This document shows positions 53,997 to 62,609 of a DNA stretch of 64,000 nt, piece by piece. The notes under the pieces are model-generated. The model ran no database searches and was not told the DNA's origin. It saw only the letters and a program-made list of their open reading frames with translations. Where the stretch lies: NCBI GenBank assembly GCA_934456435.1, contig CAKSHH010000001.1, forward strand, positions 124,001-188,000, in the 5' to 3' direction. The translations under genes and the position numbers were made by a program. Position 1 is the first letter of the stretch, and every line of letters starts with the position of its first letter. The stretch is from an uncultured Eubacteriales bacterium (lineage in GTDB: Bacteria; Bacillota; Clostridia; Oscillospirales; Acutalibacteraceae).

Positions 53997-54992
53997 ATGA
54001 AACAGACAATTATTCAATGCGTGACTGCGATAATCTGCGTTGTTGCGGTTGCAGTAACATCGGTTATAAGCATCGGTAAGATAAGCACGGCAAAGGTTGA
54101 CGCGGCAAAGGCTGCTGCGGCAAACTCTTCAACCTCCGGCGAGCCGTCAGCAGATCCTTCGGCAGATCCCTCTGTTAATCCCGCAAACCCGGCAGATCCG
54201 GCAGCAGATCCTTCTGCAACAGATCCGTCAAACCCGGCAGATCCGGCAGCAACAGATCCTGCAAATCCGGCAAGTCCCGCAACACCGGCAACTCCGTCGG
54301 CATCAAAGCCCGGCACATCCGGAACAGCTTCCAAGGTTCCGTCAACGGCAGCCGATATTGCAGCATATTACAATGCTGCCGTTAACAAGGCAGTTAACTC
54401 AAAGGCAGGCTTCTCAAAGAAGAGAGTTACTTCTATCAGCAACCTCAACGGCGGAAAGCTCATGGAGATGAAGATAGTTGTTGATACAGTTAACGATTTC
54501 CTCGGAGTAGGTACTATCAACTATAAGAACACAAAGGGCAAGGTTGGCGAGATTTCAAAGGCTTCTCTTTCCGCAAATGATATTTCTTCACCGACATGCA
54601 AGCAGAGCGGCGATAATTACGTTATTACCATGACCCTTAAAAACGGCACAAGTAAGGCGAGCTCGGCAGGTAAGAGCGATTCAACAGCTCTTGCAAGAAC
54701 CGGTCTCTACTCGGGTGTAGGCGACAAGAAGGCTTATGATTATAAGAATGCGGGCAATATTTTTGACGGCCTTAACAATGCCGACGGTGCTTCCGTTGAA
54801 AGCGTTGTTGAGAACAACAAGAATATCAAGATCAGCGCAACGATCAACTCAAAGACAGGCAATCTTGTCTCGCTCCACATTTCCTATGACTGGGATGTTG
54901 CTCTTACAAAGGTTAAATACACAATAGTTACAATCAAGTCTGCAACAGGTGACGCAAAGACATCTGTTGACTTCACAAACTTTGTATTCTAA
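53997..54992 (+). CDS. Secreted or anchored protein with Pro/Ala/Asp/Asn-rich linker
   Basis: 331 residues. An N-terminal membrane segment or signal (about 5-28), then a low-complexity linker (about 42-115) built from short units such as PADPAA, DPSATDPSN and ATDPANPAS, then a soluble C-terminal domain (about 118-331) of alpha/beta character with no recognised family. The linker probably spans the wall. GGAGTAGG precedes the ATG. Gram-positive surface location is likely; no LPXTG motif is present. Confidence 0.75.
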   Translation: MKQTIIQCVTAIICVVAVAVTSVISIGKISTAKVDAAKAAAANSSTSGEPSADPSADPSVNPANPADPAADPSATDPSNPADPAATDPANPASPATPATPSASKPGTSGTASKVPSTAADIAAYYNAAVNKAVNSKAGFSKKRVTSISNLNGGKLMEMKIVVDTVNDFLGVGTINYKNTKGKVGEISKASLSANDISSPTCKQSGDNYVITMTLKNGTSKASSAGKSDSTALARTGLYSGVGDKKAYDYKNAGNIFDGLNNADGASVESVVENNKNIKISATINSKTGNLVSLHISYDWDVALTKVKYTIVTIKSATGDAKTSVDFTNFVF

Positions 54993-55008
54993 TTAAATTA
55001 TGAAATTG

Positions 55009-55037
55009 ACCTTCCCCTTAAATGGGGGAGGTTTTTT
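55009..55037 (+). terminator. Terminator of the linker protein gene
   Basis: A 9-bp stem (55009-55017 with 55024-55032, one G-T pair), 6-nt loop, TTTTT tail. Confidence 0.87.
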
Positions 55038-55079
55038 CCTTGATATGGCTAAAAATTTGGTTATTTTTAATATTTTATA

Positions 55080-55108
55080 TTGCAACGCAAAACAATATAT
55101 GTTAAAAT
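55080..55108 (+). promoter_or_regulatory. Promoter of the inositol operon
   Basis: TTGCAA (55080-55085), 17-bp spacer, TAAAAT (55103-55108), 51 bp before the first ATG. Confidence 0.72.
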
Positions 55109-55159
55109 AGCAAGGATAGAATTAGGTAATCTGTCAAATTGATATCAAGGAGTTTTAAT

Positions 55160-56767
55160 ATGGCAAGTTCCCCGAAAAAAACTGCATCCAAAGCAGCCCA
55201 CAGCGACGTGATGCAGGAAAAATTTGTCGAAACCAAAGAGTTTCGTATGTTCTGTCTGGCGGGTCTCGGACAGGGCATGATTTACAGCGTGATGTCATCG
55301 TACATTTCGGACTTTTACACCAACGTTATGAAGCTCCCGCTTATTTTCGTTCTTTTGCTTATGCTTTTGGCGCGAGTTTGGGATGCTATCAACGATCCTC
55401 TTATGGGTATGATCGTTGACCGTCATACAACACGCTGGGGCAAGATGAAGCCTTACATTGTATTTATGTCGGTTCCCATTGCGCTGCTTACTTTCCTCAT
55501 GTTCTATTATCCCGACCTTGACAAAACCGGTCTGATGATTTATGCCGGTGTTGTATATGTCCTTTGGGGTATGATTTACACAGCGGCGGATGTTCCGTTC
55601 TGGAGTCTTCCGAATGTTATGACCCCGAACCCGAACGAGCGCGGAAACCTCATTTCCGTTGCCCGCACATTCAACGGCGTTGGCTCTGCCGTTCCCATGG
55701 CGCTCTATCTTGTTGCAGGCTTGGTTCTTCCGGGACTCTGCGCTAAGATGCAGACGTCGGATAACGATTTGGTTCAGGCATTTTTCAATAAATTTACTGT
55801 TGTTGTCGGAAACACGATCAACTATGATAAAATGAAATACATATTGATTGCCGTTTTTGCCGCGGTAATCGGTGTTATACTTTATGTCAGCTCATATCCG
55901 CACGTTAAAGAGCGTGTTGTTATTCCCGATAAAAAATCCGTCAAGGGAGAACCCTCACAGCTTTCAAGAATATTCAAGTGCAAGCCGCTCATGCTTGTTA
56001 TCATTATGGGCGTTCTCTCTTCGGGCAGATATATGCTTCAGGCGGCTTCGGTTCATGTCGCACGTTATGCGGTATATATCGGCGGAGACCTCAGCACAAT
56101 GACGGGACTTGAAAGATCCGAAGCTATTTCAAAGAGCATCGGAACCGTCAGCACGATTCTTTCGGTTTGCTCGGCAGTCGGAATGTTCGGCGCAATGCTC
56201 TTTATGCCTGCACTTATCAAAAAGTTCAATTACAAGCAGATCGTTGTAACAACGTGCAGCTTGGGCTTTGTTGCAAGTCTTTTAACGTCATTGGTTGGCT
56301 ATTTCGTAGTTGCCGGAAAGCTCAGCTTCTTTATCTGCATTCCGTTCCTCGTTATTTCTGCTGTTCCGCTCGGTGTTCTCAACGTCGTATCTTATGCAAT
56401 GATTGCCGACAGCCTTGACTACATGGAGTGGGAAACAGGCTACAGAGAAACCGGTCTCGGCTCGGCATGCCAGGGCTTCGTCAACAAGCTCGGCAATGCC
56501 ATTGCAACGGCAGGTATCATAGTTATGTATCTTGCAATCGGTCTTAACCCGGAACAAATGCTTGCAAAGGAAGCAGCCGTTGCCGCAACGGATCTTTCGA
56601 TGACTATGAGATATGCTATGTTCTCGCTTATTTCTATTGTTCCCGGCATCAGCCTTCTTCTCAGCACGATTCCGATGAAGTCCTATGACCTTGTCGGCGA
56701 AAAGATGGAAAAGATCACCGTTGAGCTTGCCGAAAAGAGAGAAGAGCGTGGAATCCACATCGGTTAA
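55160..56767 (+). CDS. GPH-family symporter, probable inositol transporter
   Basis: 535 residues from ATG 55160 (AAGGAG eight bases upstream; a TTG at 55139 is weaker). Twelve predicted helices with ARVWDAINDPLMGMIVD and the MelB-like IYTAADVPFWSLPNVM. It is a paralog of the transporter at 23596 but longer, with an insert of about 60 residues in the central loop. Position at the head of the iol operon suggests myo-inositol or an inositol derivative as substrate; the usual inositol transporters (IolT) are of another family. Confidence 0.85.
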   Translation: MASSPKKTASKAAHSDVMQEKFVETKEFRMFCLAGLGQGMIYSVMSSYISDFYTNVMKLPLIFVLLLMLLARVWDAINDPLMGMIVDRHTTRWGKMKPYIVFMSVPIALLTFLMFYYPDLDKTGLMIYAGVVYVLWGMIYTAADVPFWSLPNVMTPNPNERGNLISVARTFNGVGSAVPMALYLVAGLVLPGLCAKMQTSDNDLVQAFFNKFTVVVGNTINYDKMKYILIAVFAAVIGVILYVSSYPHVKERVVIPDKKSVKGEPSQLSRIFKCKPLMLVIIMGVLSSGRYMLQAASVHVARYAVYIGGDLSTMTGLERSEAISKSIGTVSTILSVCSAVGMFGAMLFMPALIKKFNYKQIVVTTCSLGFVASLLTSLVGYFVVAGKLSFFICIPFLVISAVPLGVLNVVSYAMIADSLDYMEWETGYRETGLGSACQGFVNKLGNAIATAGIIVMYLAIGLNPEQMLAKEAAVAATDLSMTMRYAMFSLISIVPGISLLLSTIPMKSYDLVGEKMEKITVELAEKREERGIHIG

Positions 56768-56796
56768 TTATTATTGTATATATCGGAGGTTTCAGT

Positions 56797-57810
56797 ATGA
56801 AATACATTGATTTTGACGAGTCAAGAGCTCTTGACCTCATTCCGATCGGCAGAGTTGCAATCGACTTCAACCCGACGGATTATTACAACACTCTTGACAA
56901 GTGTGAAAACTACAAGAAGTATGTCGGCGGTTCTCCTGCAAACATTGCGGTCGGACTTGCACGTCTCGGAAAGAAGGTCGGCTTTATCGGCAAGGTTTCC
57001 GACGATCAGTTCGGCACCTACGTTGAGGACTTCTTTGCAGGCGAGGGTATCGACATTTCCCACGTCACACGCACAAAGGGCGGCGAAAAGCTCGGTCTCA
57101 CATTCACCGAGATAAAGTCCGAGCACGAGAGCAGTATCCTTATGTACCGTGACGGAATCGCAGACCTCATGCTTCATCCCGACGATGTTGACGAGGACTA
57201 CATAAAGAGCGCAAAGGCTATTCTCATCAGCGGTACGGCTCTTTCACAGAGCCCGTCAAGAGAGGCTTGTCTCAAGGCAATGTACCTTGCCAAGAAGGTC
57301 GGCACAAAGATTATTTTCGATATCGACTATCGTCCATACAACTGGAAAAATGCGGACGAAATCGCAATATACTATTCAATCGTTGCTTCCAACAGCGATA
57401 TGGTCATGGGCTCACGCGAGGAGTTTGACCTCACCGAGGCTATTTCCGCTCCCGGCAGAACGGACAGAGAGACCGCGGAGCATTGGATGAAGATGGGCAA
57501 CAAGATTGTTATCATCAAGCACGGCAAGGAGGGCTCGACCGCCCACACGGCCGACGGTGAGTATTCAATCAAGCCGTTCCCCGTTAAGGCGTTCAAGTCA
57601 TTCGGCGGCGGCGACGGCTACGGCTCGGCTTTCATCTACGGACTTCTTGAGGGTCTTGACATCATGGATTGTCTTGAGCTCGGCAGCGCTTCGGCATCAA
57701 TGCTTGTTGCCGCTCACGGCTGCTCACTCTTCATGCCGACGGTTGATGAGGTTAAAGATTTCATAAAGAAAGAAAAAGAGCAGTACGGCGAAATGGTTGC
57801 AAGATCCTAA
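56797..57810 (+). CDS. iolC: 5-dehydro-2-deoxygluconokinase
   Basis: 337 residues, a PfkB-fold kinase. GGSPANIAVGLARLGKKVGF near the start and the active-site FGGGDGYGSAFIYG (from about 267) with the catalytic Asp. It phosphorylates 5-dehydro-2-deoxy-D-gluconate in inositol catabolism. GGAGG precedes the ATG. No fused DUF2090 aldolase domain is present, so an IolJ-type aldolase must be elsewhere. Confidence 0.93.
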   Translation: MKYIDFDESRALDLIPIGRVAIDFNPTDYYNTLDKCENYKKYVGGSPANIAVGLARLGKKVGFIGKVSDDQFGTYVEDFFAGEGIDISHVTRTKGGEKLGLTFTEIKSEHESSILMYRDGIADLMLHPDDVDEDYIKSAKAILISGTALSQSPSREACLKAMYLAKKVGTKIIFDIDYRPYNWKNADEIAIYYSIVASNSDMVMGSREEFDLTEAISAPGRTDRETAEHWMKMGNKIVIIKHGKEGSTAHTADGEYSIKPFPVKAFKSFGGGDGYGSAFIYGLLEGLDIMDCLELGSASASMLVAAHGCSLFMPTVDEVKDFIKKEKEQYGEMVARS

Positions 57811-57962
57811 ATTTAGTTAATTTTTCTTACAGCGCATTTTTCGTTCGTGGCGAATTTTCTTGGCTCCCATTATAGGGGCGCGGAGCTTGGATTAAACTGT
57901 TTTAACCGCTCTTACGAGGGAGACTGCAAAGATTCTGCACATGAGCTTATTTACAGATTTTT

Positions 57963-58042
57963 ACGGTGCGATGTGGGCATCGCACCCTACGAAAGCTTTT
58001 ATATAATTAAAATCGTAGGGCATGATGCCCACATCATGCCGT
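57963..58042 (+). repeat. Double-hairpin intergenic repeat, copy 3 (divergent)
   Basis: Same layout as the copies at 15165 and 15467: left hairpin GGTGCGATG/CATCGCACC, right hairpin GGCATGATG/CATCATGCC, and pairing CCTACGA/TCGTAGG between them. The stems differ from the other copies by paired changes. It lies within the iol operon, between iolC and iolD (287 bp with no gene). Confidence 0.85.
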
Positions 58043-58097
58043 CAAGTCAGCTACAATCCCAACACCCACAATATCCTCACAGAAAGGATTAGAAGAT

Positions 58098-60029
58098 ATG
58101 AAAACAATCAGATTGACTGCCGGTGAGGCAATCGTCAGATACCTTGACAACCAGTATGTTGCCATTGAGCAGGACGGAAAGCTCGTTGAAAGCAAGTTTG
58201 TTGAGCTTTTCTATGCTATATTCGGTCACGGCTGTGTTCTCGGTGTCGGCGAGGCTCTCTCTCAGGCGGAACACTCAATAAAGGTTATGCAGGGCAGAAA
58301 TGAGCAGGGTATGGCTCAGGCTGCAACTGCTTATGCCAAGATGAATAACAGACTCAAGATTATACCCTGTATGTCGTCGATCGGTCCCGGTGCGGCTAAT
58401 ATGGTTACGGCGGCGGCAACTGCCACGGTCAACAATATTCCGCTTCTCCTGTTCATGGGCGACACCTTTGCAAGCCGTCAGCCCGACCCTGTTCTTCAGC
58501 AGGTTGAACAGCTCCACGACGGCACATGCACAACAAACGACGCTTTCAGAGCGGTCACACGTTATTTTGACCGCATTACCCGTCCCGAAATGGTTATGAC
58601 TGCTCTCACAAACGCTATGAGGGTTCTCACCGACCCGGCACACACAGGCGCGGCGGCGATCGCGCTTTGTCAGGACGTTCAGGGCGAAAGCTTCGACTAT
58701 CCCATTGAATTTTTCAGAAAAAGAGTACACTTCATTCCCCGACAGATTCCGTGCGATTATGAGGTCAAAGCGGTTGCCGAGGAAATCAAAAAGAGCAGGA
58801 AGCCCCTTGTTATTGTCGGCGGCGGTGTTAGATATTCATTTGCAGGCGAGCAGGTAAAGGCTTTCTGCGAGAAGCACAACATTCCGTTCTCCGAGACACA
58901 GGCAGGTAAGAGCGCTATTGAATCGAGCCATTACCTCAATGTCGGCGGTATCGGCGTAACGGGCAATTCAAGCGCAAACGTGCTTGCCGGGGACGCGGAT
59001 TTGATTATCGGTATCGGAACAAAATTCTCCGATTTCACAACCTCGTCAAAGTGGCTCTATGCCGACACCCAGGTCGTAACGATCAATGCCAGCGCATTCC
59101 ACGGCGGCAAGCTTGACAGCATAAAGATGGTTGCTGATGCCAAGGAGGGTGTAACCGCTCTCGAAAAGTATCTTGACGGCTACAAATCGACCTACACAAC
59201 CGAAATTGCAGACGCCAAGGCGGATTGGGATAAGGAAATGGCTCGTCTTGCCGCAACGCATTACGGCGAGGGCTACACTCCAGAAATTCCGAATCACATG
59301 CCTGATGCAGTTGAAAGCTTCGTGAAGGCAACTGGCGGAGTTATCACTCAGACGGCGGCTCTTTCACTCATTCGTAGGCTTATCCCTGCAGATGCGGTTG
59401 CAGTCGGTGCGGCAGGTTCGCTTCCCGGCTGTATGCAGAGAATGTGGACGACCGATAAGCTCTATTCCTACAACATGGAGTACGGCTATTCCTGCATGGG
59501 CTATGAAATTGCCGGTGCATTCGGTTCAAAGCTCGCTTGCCCCGACCAGGAGGTTTACGCTTTCACGGGCGACGGAAGCTACAATATGCTTCATTCCGAG
59601 ATGCTGACCGCGTTGCAGGAGGGCAAGAAAATAAACGTTATGCTCTTTGACAACGCATCATTCGGCTGTATTAACAATCTTCAGATGGGACAGGGCGTTA
59701 ATTCGCTCTGCACCGAGTCTCGCTACCGTGACGGCGACAAGCCGATTCGTGAGGGCGAGTTTATGAACATCGACTATGCCGCCTGCGCAAGGGGCTACGG
59801 CTATGTCGCATACACGGCAAAAACTATGGATGAGCTTGAGGCGGCGGTGCTTGATTCACTCAAACAGACCAAGCCCGTGCTCATTGACATAAAGGTTCTT
59901 CCGAAATCCATGACGGACGGATACGGCGGCTGGTGGAATGTCGGCTGTTCGGATATTCCGCGCACCGAAAAGGGTAAGGAAGCGCTTGCCGAAAGAACGC
60001 AGAAGCTTTCTGAGGCTAAAAAGTATTAA
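58098..60029 (+). CDS. iolD: 3D-(3,5/4)-trihydroxycyclohexane-1,2-dione acylhydrolase
   Basis: 643 residues, a ThDP-dependent enzyme of the acetolactate-synthase fold. Near the N-terminus FGHGCVLGVGEALSQ; central NAD-like fold; C-terminal ThDP/Mg motif GDGSYNMLHSEML followed by FDNASFGCINN. It opens the ring of the trione to give 5-deoxyglucuronate. AGAAAGGATT lies before the ATG. Length and order iolC-iolD-iolE are typical. Confidence 0.96.
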   Translation: MKTIRLTAGEAIVRYLDNQYVAIEQDGKLVESKFVELFYAIFGHGCVLGVGEALSQAEHSIKVMQGRNEQGMAQAATAYAKMNNRLKIIPCMSSIGPGAANMVTAAATATVNNIPLLLFMGDTFASRQPDPVLQQVEQLHDGTCTTNDAFRAVTRYFDRITRPEMVMTALTNAMRVLTDPAHTGAAAIALCQDVQGESFDYPIEFFRKRVHFIPRQIPCDYEVKAVAEEIKKSRKPLVIVGGGVRYSFAGEQVKAFCEKHNIPFSETQAGKSAIESSHYLNVGGIGVTGNSSANVLAGDADLIIGIGTKFSDFTTSSKWLYADTQVVTINASAFHGGKLDSIKMVADAKEGVTALEKYLDGYKSTYTTEIADAKADWDKEMARLAATHYGEGYTPEIPNHMPDAVESFVKATGGVITQTAALSLIRRLIPADAVAVGAAGSLPGCMQRMWTTDKLYSYNMEYGYSCMGYEIAGAFGSKLACPDQEVYAFTGDGSYNMLHSEMLTALQEGKKINVMLFDNASFGCINNLQMGQGVNSLCTESRYRDGDKPIREGEFMNIDYAACARGYGYVAYTAKTMDELEAAVLDSLKQTKPVLIDIKVLPKSMTDGYGGWWNVGCSDIPRTEKGKEALAERTQKLSEAKKY

Positions 60030-60098
60030 GGCAACACCGCACAAACGGTGCACAGCCTGAAAAAATTACTACGCAATTCGTTAACAAGGAGAGGTAAC

Positions 60099-60992
60099 AT
60101 GGACGCAAAAAAAATCAAACTCGGTATTGCACCGATCGGCTGGACAAACGATGATATGCCGGATCTCGGCAGTGAGAACACCTTTGAGCAATGTGTAAGC
60201 GAAATGGCTCTTGCAGGCTTTGAGGGCTGTGAAATCGGCAACAAGTATCCCAAGACCGTCGAGGAAATGCACGAGTACCTTGATATCAGAGGACTTCAGA
60301 TTGCAAACCGCTGGTTCTCATCATTTATTCTTACAAAGCCCTTTGAAGAAGTCGAAAAGGATTTCAGAGAGAACTGCGAGTTCCTCAAGGGCTGCGGCGC
60401 TAAGAGAATCGGCGCTTCCGAGCAGAGCTACAGCATTCAGGGACAGATGGACACACCTGTTTTTGAGAATAAATACGTTATGAACGACGAGGAATGGAAG
60501 AAGTTTACAGACGGTCTTTCAAAGCTCGGCAACATCGCCAAGGAATACGGCATTACACTTGTCTACCATCATCACATGGGTACGGTTGTTCAGACAGCCG
60601 AGGAAATTGACAAGATGATGGATATGTGCGATCCCGACGCTGTTTATCTTCTTTTCGATTCAGGTCACCTTGCATACTGCGGCGAGGACTATATGGCTGT
60701 TCTTAAGAAGTATGCAAAGAGAATCAAGCACGTTCACCTCAAGGATATCCGTCCTGAGATCGTAAAGCAGGTCAAGGACGAGCACAAGTCATTCCTTCAG
60801 GGCGTTCGTATGGGTGCTTTCACGGTTCCCGGAGACGGTGCTATTGACTTCAAGCCGATCTTCGACGTTCTTGACGAAACAGGCTATGAGGGCTGGATGC
60901 TTGTTGAAGCAGAGCAGGATCCCGCAATTGCAAACCCGTTCAAGTATGCAAAGATGGCAAGAGCCTACATTGCAGAAAAGGCAGGACTTTGA
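60099..60992 (+). CDS. iolE: Myo-inosose-2 dehydratase
   Basis: 297 residues from ATG 60099 after AGGAGAGG; an upstream ATG at 60048 would add 17 basic residues. A TIM-barrel isomerase/epimerase-like enzyme: GIAPIGWTNDDMPDLG, YHHHMGTVVQT, LLFDSGHLAYCGEDY, KHVHLKDIRP and DFKPIFDVLDETGYEGWMLVE (in part), with the Glu/His metal ligands. It dehydrates scyllo-inosose to the diketone for IolD. It lies 69 bp after iolD. Confidence 0.95.
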   Translation: MDAKKIKLGIAPIGWTNDDMPDLGSENTFEQCVSEMALAGFEGCEIGNKYPKTVEEMHEYLDIRGLQIANRWFSSFILTKPFEEVEKDFRENCEFLKGCGAKRIGASEQSYSIQGQMDTPVFENKYVMNDEEWKKFTDGLSKLGNIAKEYGITLVYHHHMGTVVQTAEEIDKMMDMCDPDAVYLLFDSGHLAYCGEDYMAVLKKYAKRIKHVHLKDIRPEIVKQVKDEHKSFLQGVRMGAFTVPGDGAIDFKPIFDVLDETGYEGWMLVEAEQDPAIANPFKYAKMARAYIAEKAGL

Positions 60993-61082
60993 TATAGTAA
61001 ATTGGCGCCCCTTTAGGGGAGGCAAGAAAAGCGTGCAGTAAAACAAGTTAAAAAATAGAATAACATACAAGGAGATGTAACA

Positions 61083-62591
61083 ATGTCCGCAGAAAAACTC
61101 AAATACTTTGTCAACGGCGAGTACGTTGAATCAAAGACAGACAAGTACTACACTCTTGTCAACCCCAGCACGGGCGAGACAACGGGTTATGCGCCCTGCT
61201 GTACTAACGACGAGGTTCTCGGCGCTATCGCGGCGGCAAAGGCAGCGTTCCCCGGCTGGAGCTCAACTCCGGCAATCAAGAGAGCGCAGATTCTCTACAA
61301 TATCCGCGACCTTCTCATTAAGCACATGGATGAGCTCACAATGCTTGTTGCCGAGGAAAACGGTAAGGTATGGGCAGAGGCAGAGGGCGACGTTCTCAAG
61401 GCCAAAGAGGGCACAGAGCTTGCAACTCAGGTCCCGTCACTCATGATGGGCGAGAGCATTATGGACGCTTCAAGAGGTTACGACACAGTTAAATACCGCG
61501 AGCCGATGGGCGTTTTCGCAGGTATCGTTCCCGTAAACTTCCCTGCAATGATTCCGTTCGGCTGGATGGCTCCGACCTGTATTGCCTGTGGTAATACAAT
61601 GGTTCTCAAGGCGGCAAGCCTTACTCCGAGAACAGCTCTCAGAATCGCCGAGCTTTACAAGGAAGCAGGCGTTCCCGACGGCGTTATCAACGTTGTAACC
61701 TGTTCGAGAAACGAGATCAATACGATTCTCGAAAGCCCCGACGTAAGAGGTATCACATTTGTCGGCTCAACTCCTGTCGGCAAGCTTATATATGAAAAGG
61801 CTGCAAGCGCAGGCAAGAGAGTTCAGTGCCTTTGCCAGGCTAAGAACCATGCTCTTGTTCTTGCGGATACTCCGATTGAGAGAACTGCGGCAGGCGTTAT
61901 GAACTCAGCATTCGGCTGTGCGGGTCAGAGATGTATGGCTCTGAGCTGCTGTGTCGTTGATGAGAGCATTGCGGACAAATTTGTTGCAGAGCTTGTTAAG
62001 CAGGCGAAGAACCTCAAGCTCGGCCCTGCTTATGATAAGACTTCCAAGCTCGGACCGATCACTTATGAAAAGCACTACAAGGAAGTTCTTGCAGACATCG
62101 ACAAGGGTGTTGCAGAGGGCGCAGAGCTCGTACTTGACGGCAGAAACTGCGTTGTTGAGGGCTATGAAAACGGCTTCTATGTAGGCCCGACAATCTTTGA
62201 TCACGTTACAGAGGATATGACAATCGGCCGCGATGAGGTATTCGGCCCCGTACTTTGCATCAAGAGAGTTAAGAGCTTTGAAGAGGGTCTTGCGGTTATG
62301 AACGCTAACCCGTATGCTAACGGTTCGGTTATCTTCACTCAGAACGGTTACTATGCCCGTGAGTTCGTTCGTCACACAGACGGCGGCATGGTCGGCGTAA
62401 ACGTTGGTATTCCTGTTCCGATCGGATTCTTCCCGTTTGCAGGACATAAGGATTCATTCTTCGGTGATCTCCATTGTCTCGGCAAGGATGCTTATCGCTT
62501 CTTCACGGAGAGCAAGTGCGTAACAACACGCTGGTTCGACGAGGAAGAGATGAAGAAGACGGAAGTTTCAACTTGGGACGGCACAATATAA
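61083..62591 (+). CDS. iolA: CoA-acylating methylmalonate-semialdehyde dehydrogenase
   Basis: 502 residues, ALDH fold. Catalytic Cys284 in GCAGQRCMALS, NAD-binding TFVGSTPVGK, and the family start LKYFVNGEYVESK. It turns malonate semialdehyde from inositol into acetyl-CoA and CO2 with NAD and CoA. AAGGAGATG precedes the ATG. The 90 bp before it contain a small hairpin (GCCCC...GGGGAGGC region near 61003-61022). Confidence 0.94.
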   Translation: MSAEKLKYFVNGEYVESKTDKYYTLVNPSTGETTGYAPCCTNDEVLGAIAAAKAAFPGWSSTPAIKRAQILYNIRDLLIKHMDELTMLVAEENGKVWAEAEGDVLKAKEGTELATQVPSLMMGESIMDASRGYDTVKYREPMGVFAGIVPVNFPAMIPFGWMAPTCIACGNTMVLKAASLTPRTALRIAELYKEAGVPDGVINVVTCSRNEINTILESPDVRGITFVGSTPVGKLIYEKAASAGKRVQCLCQAKNHALVLADTPIERTAAGVMNSAFGCAGQRCMALSCCVVDESIADKFVAELVKQAKNLKLGPAYDKTSKLGPITYEKHYKEVLADIDKGVAEGAELVLDGRNCVVEGYENGFYVGPTIFDHVTEDMTIGRDEVFGPVLCIKRVKSFEEGLAVMNANPYANGSVIFTQNGYYAREFVRHTDGGMVGVNVGIPVPIGFFPFAGHKDSFFGDLHCLGKDAYRFFTESKCVTTRWFDEEEMKKTEVSTWDGTI

Positions 62592-62609
62592 TCAGGAGGG
62601 CGTAAAGCT

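Noticed and set aside
54014..54334. Antisense frame across the low-complexity linker
   Set aside because: Arises from the repeat composition; the plus strand has promoter, ribosome site and terminator.
57847..58092. 81-codon frame between iolC and iolD
   Set aside because: Half of it is the palindromic repeat; there is no ribosome site and no resemblance to a protein.
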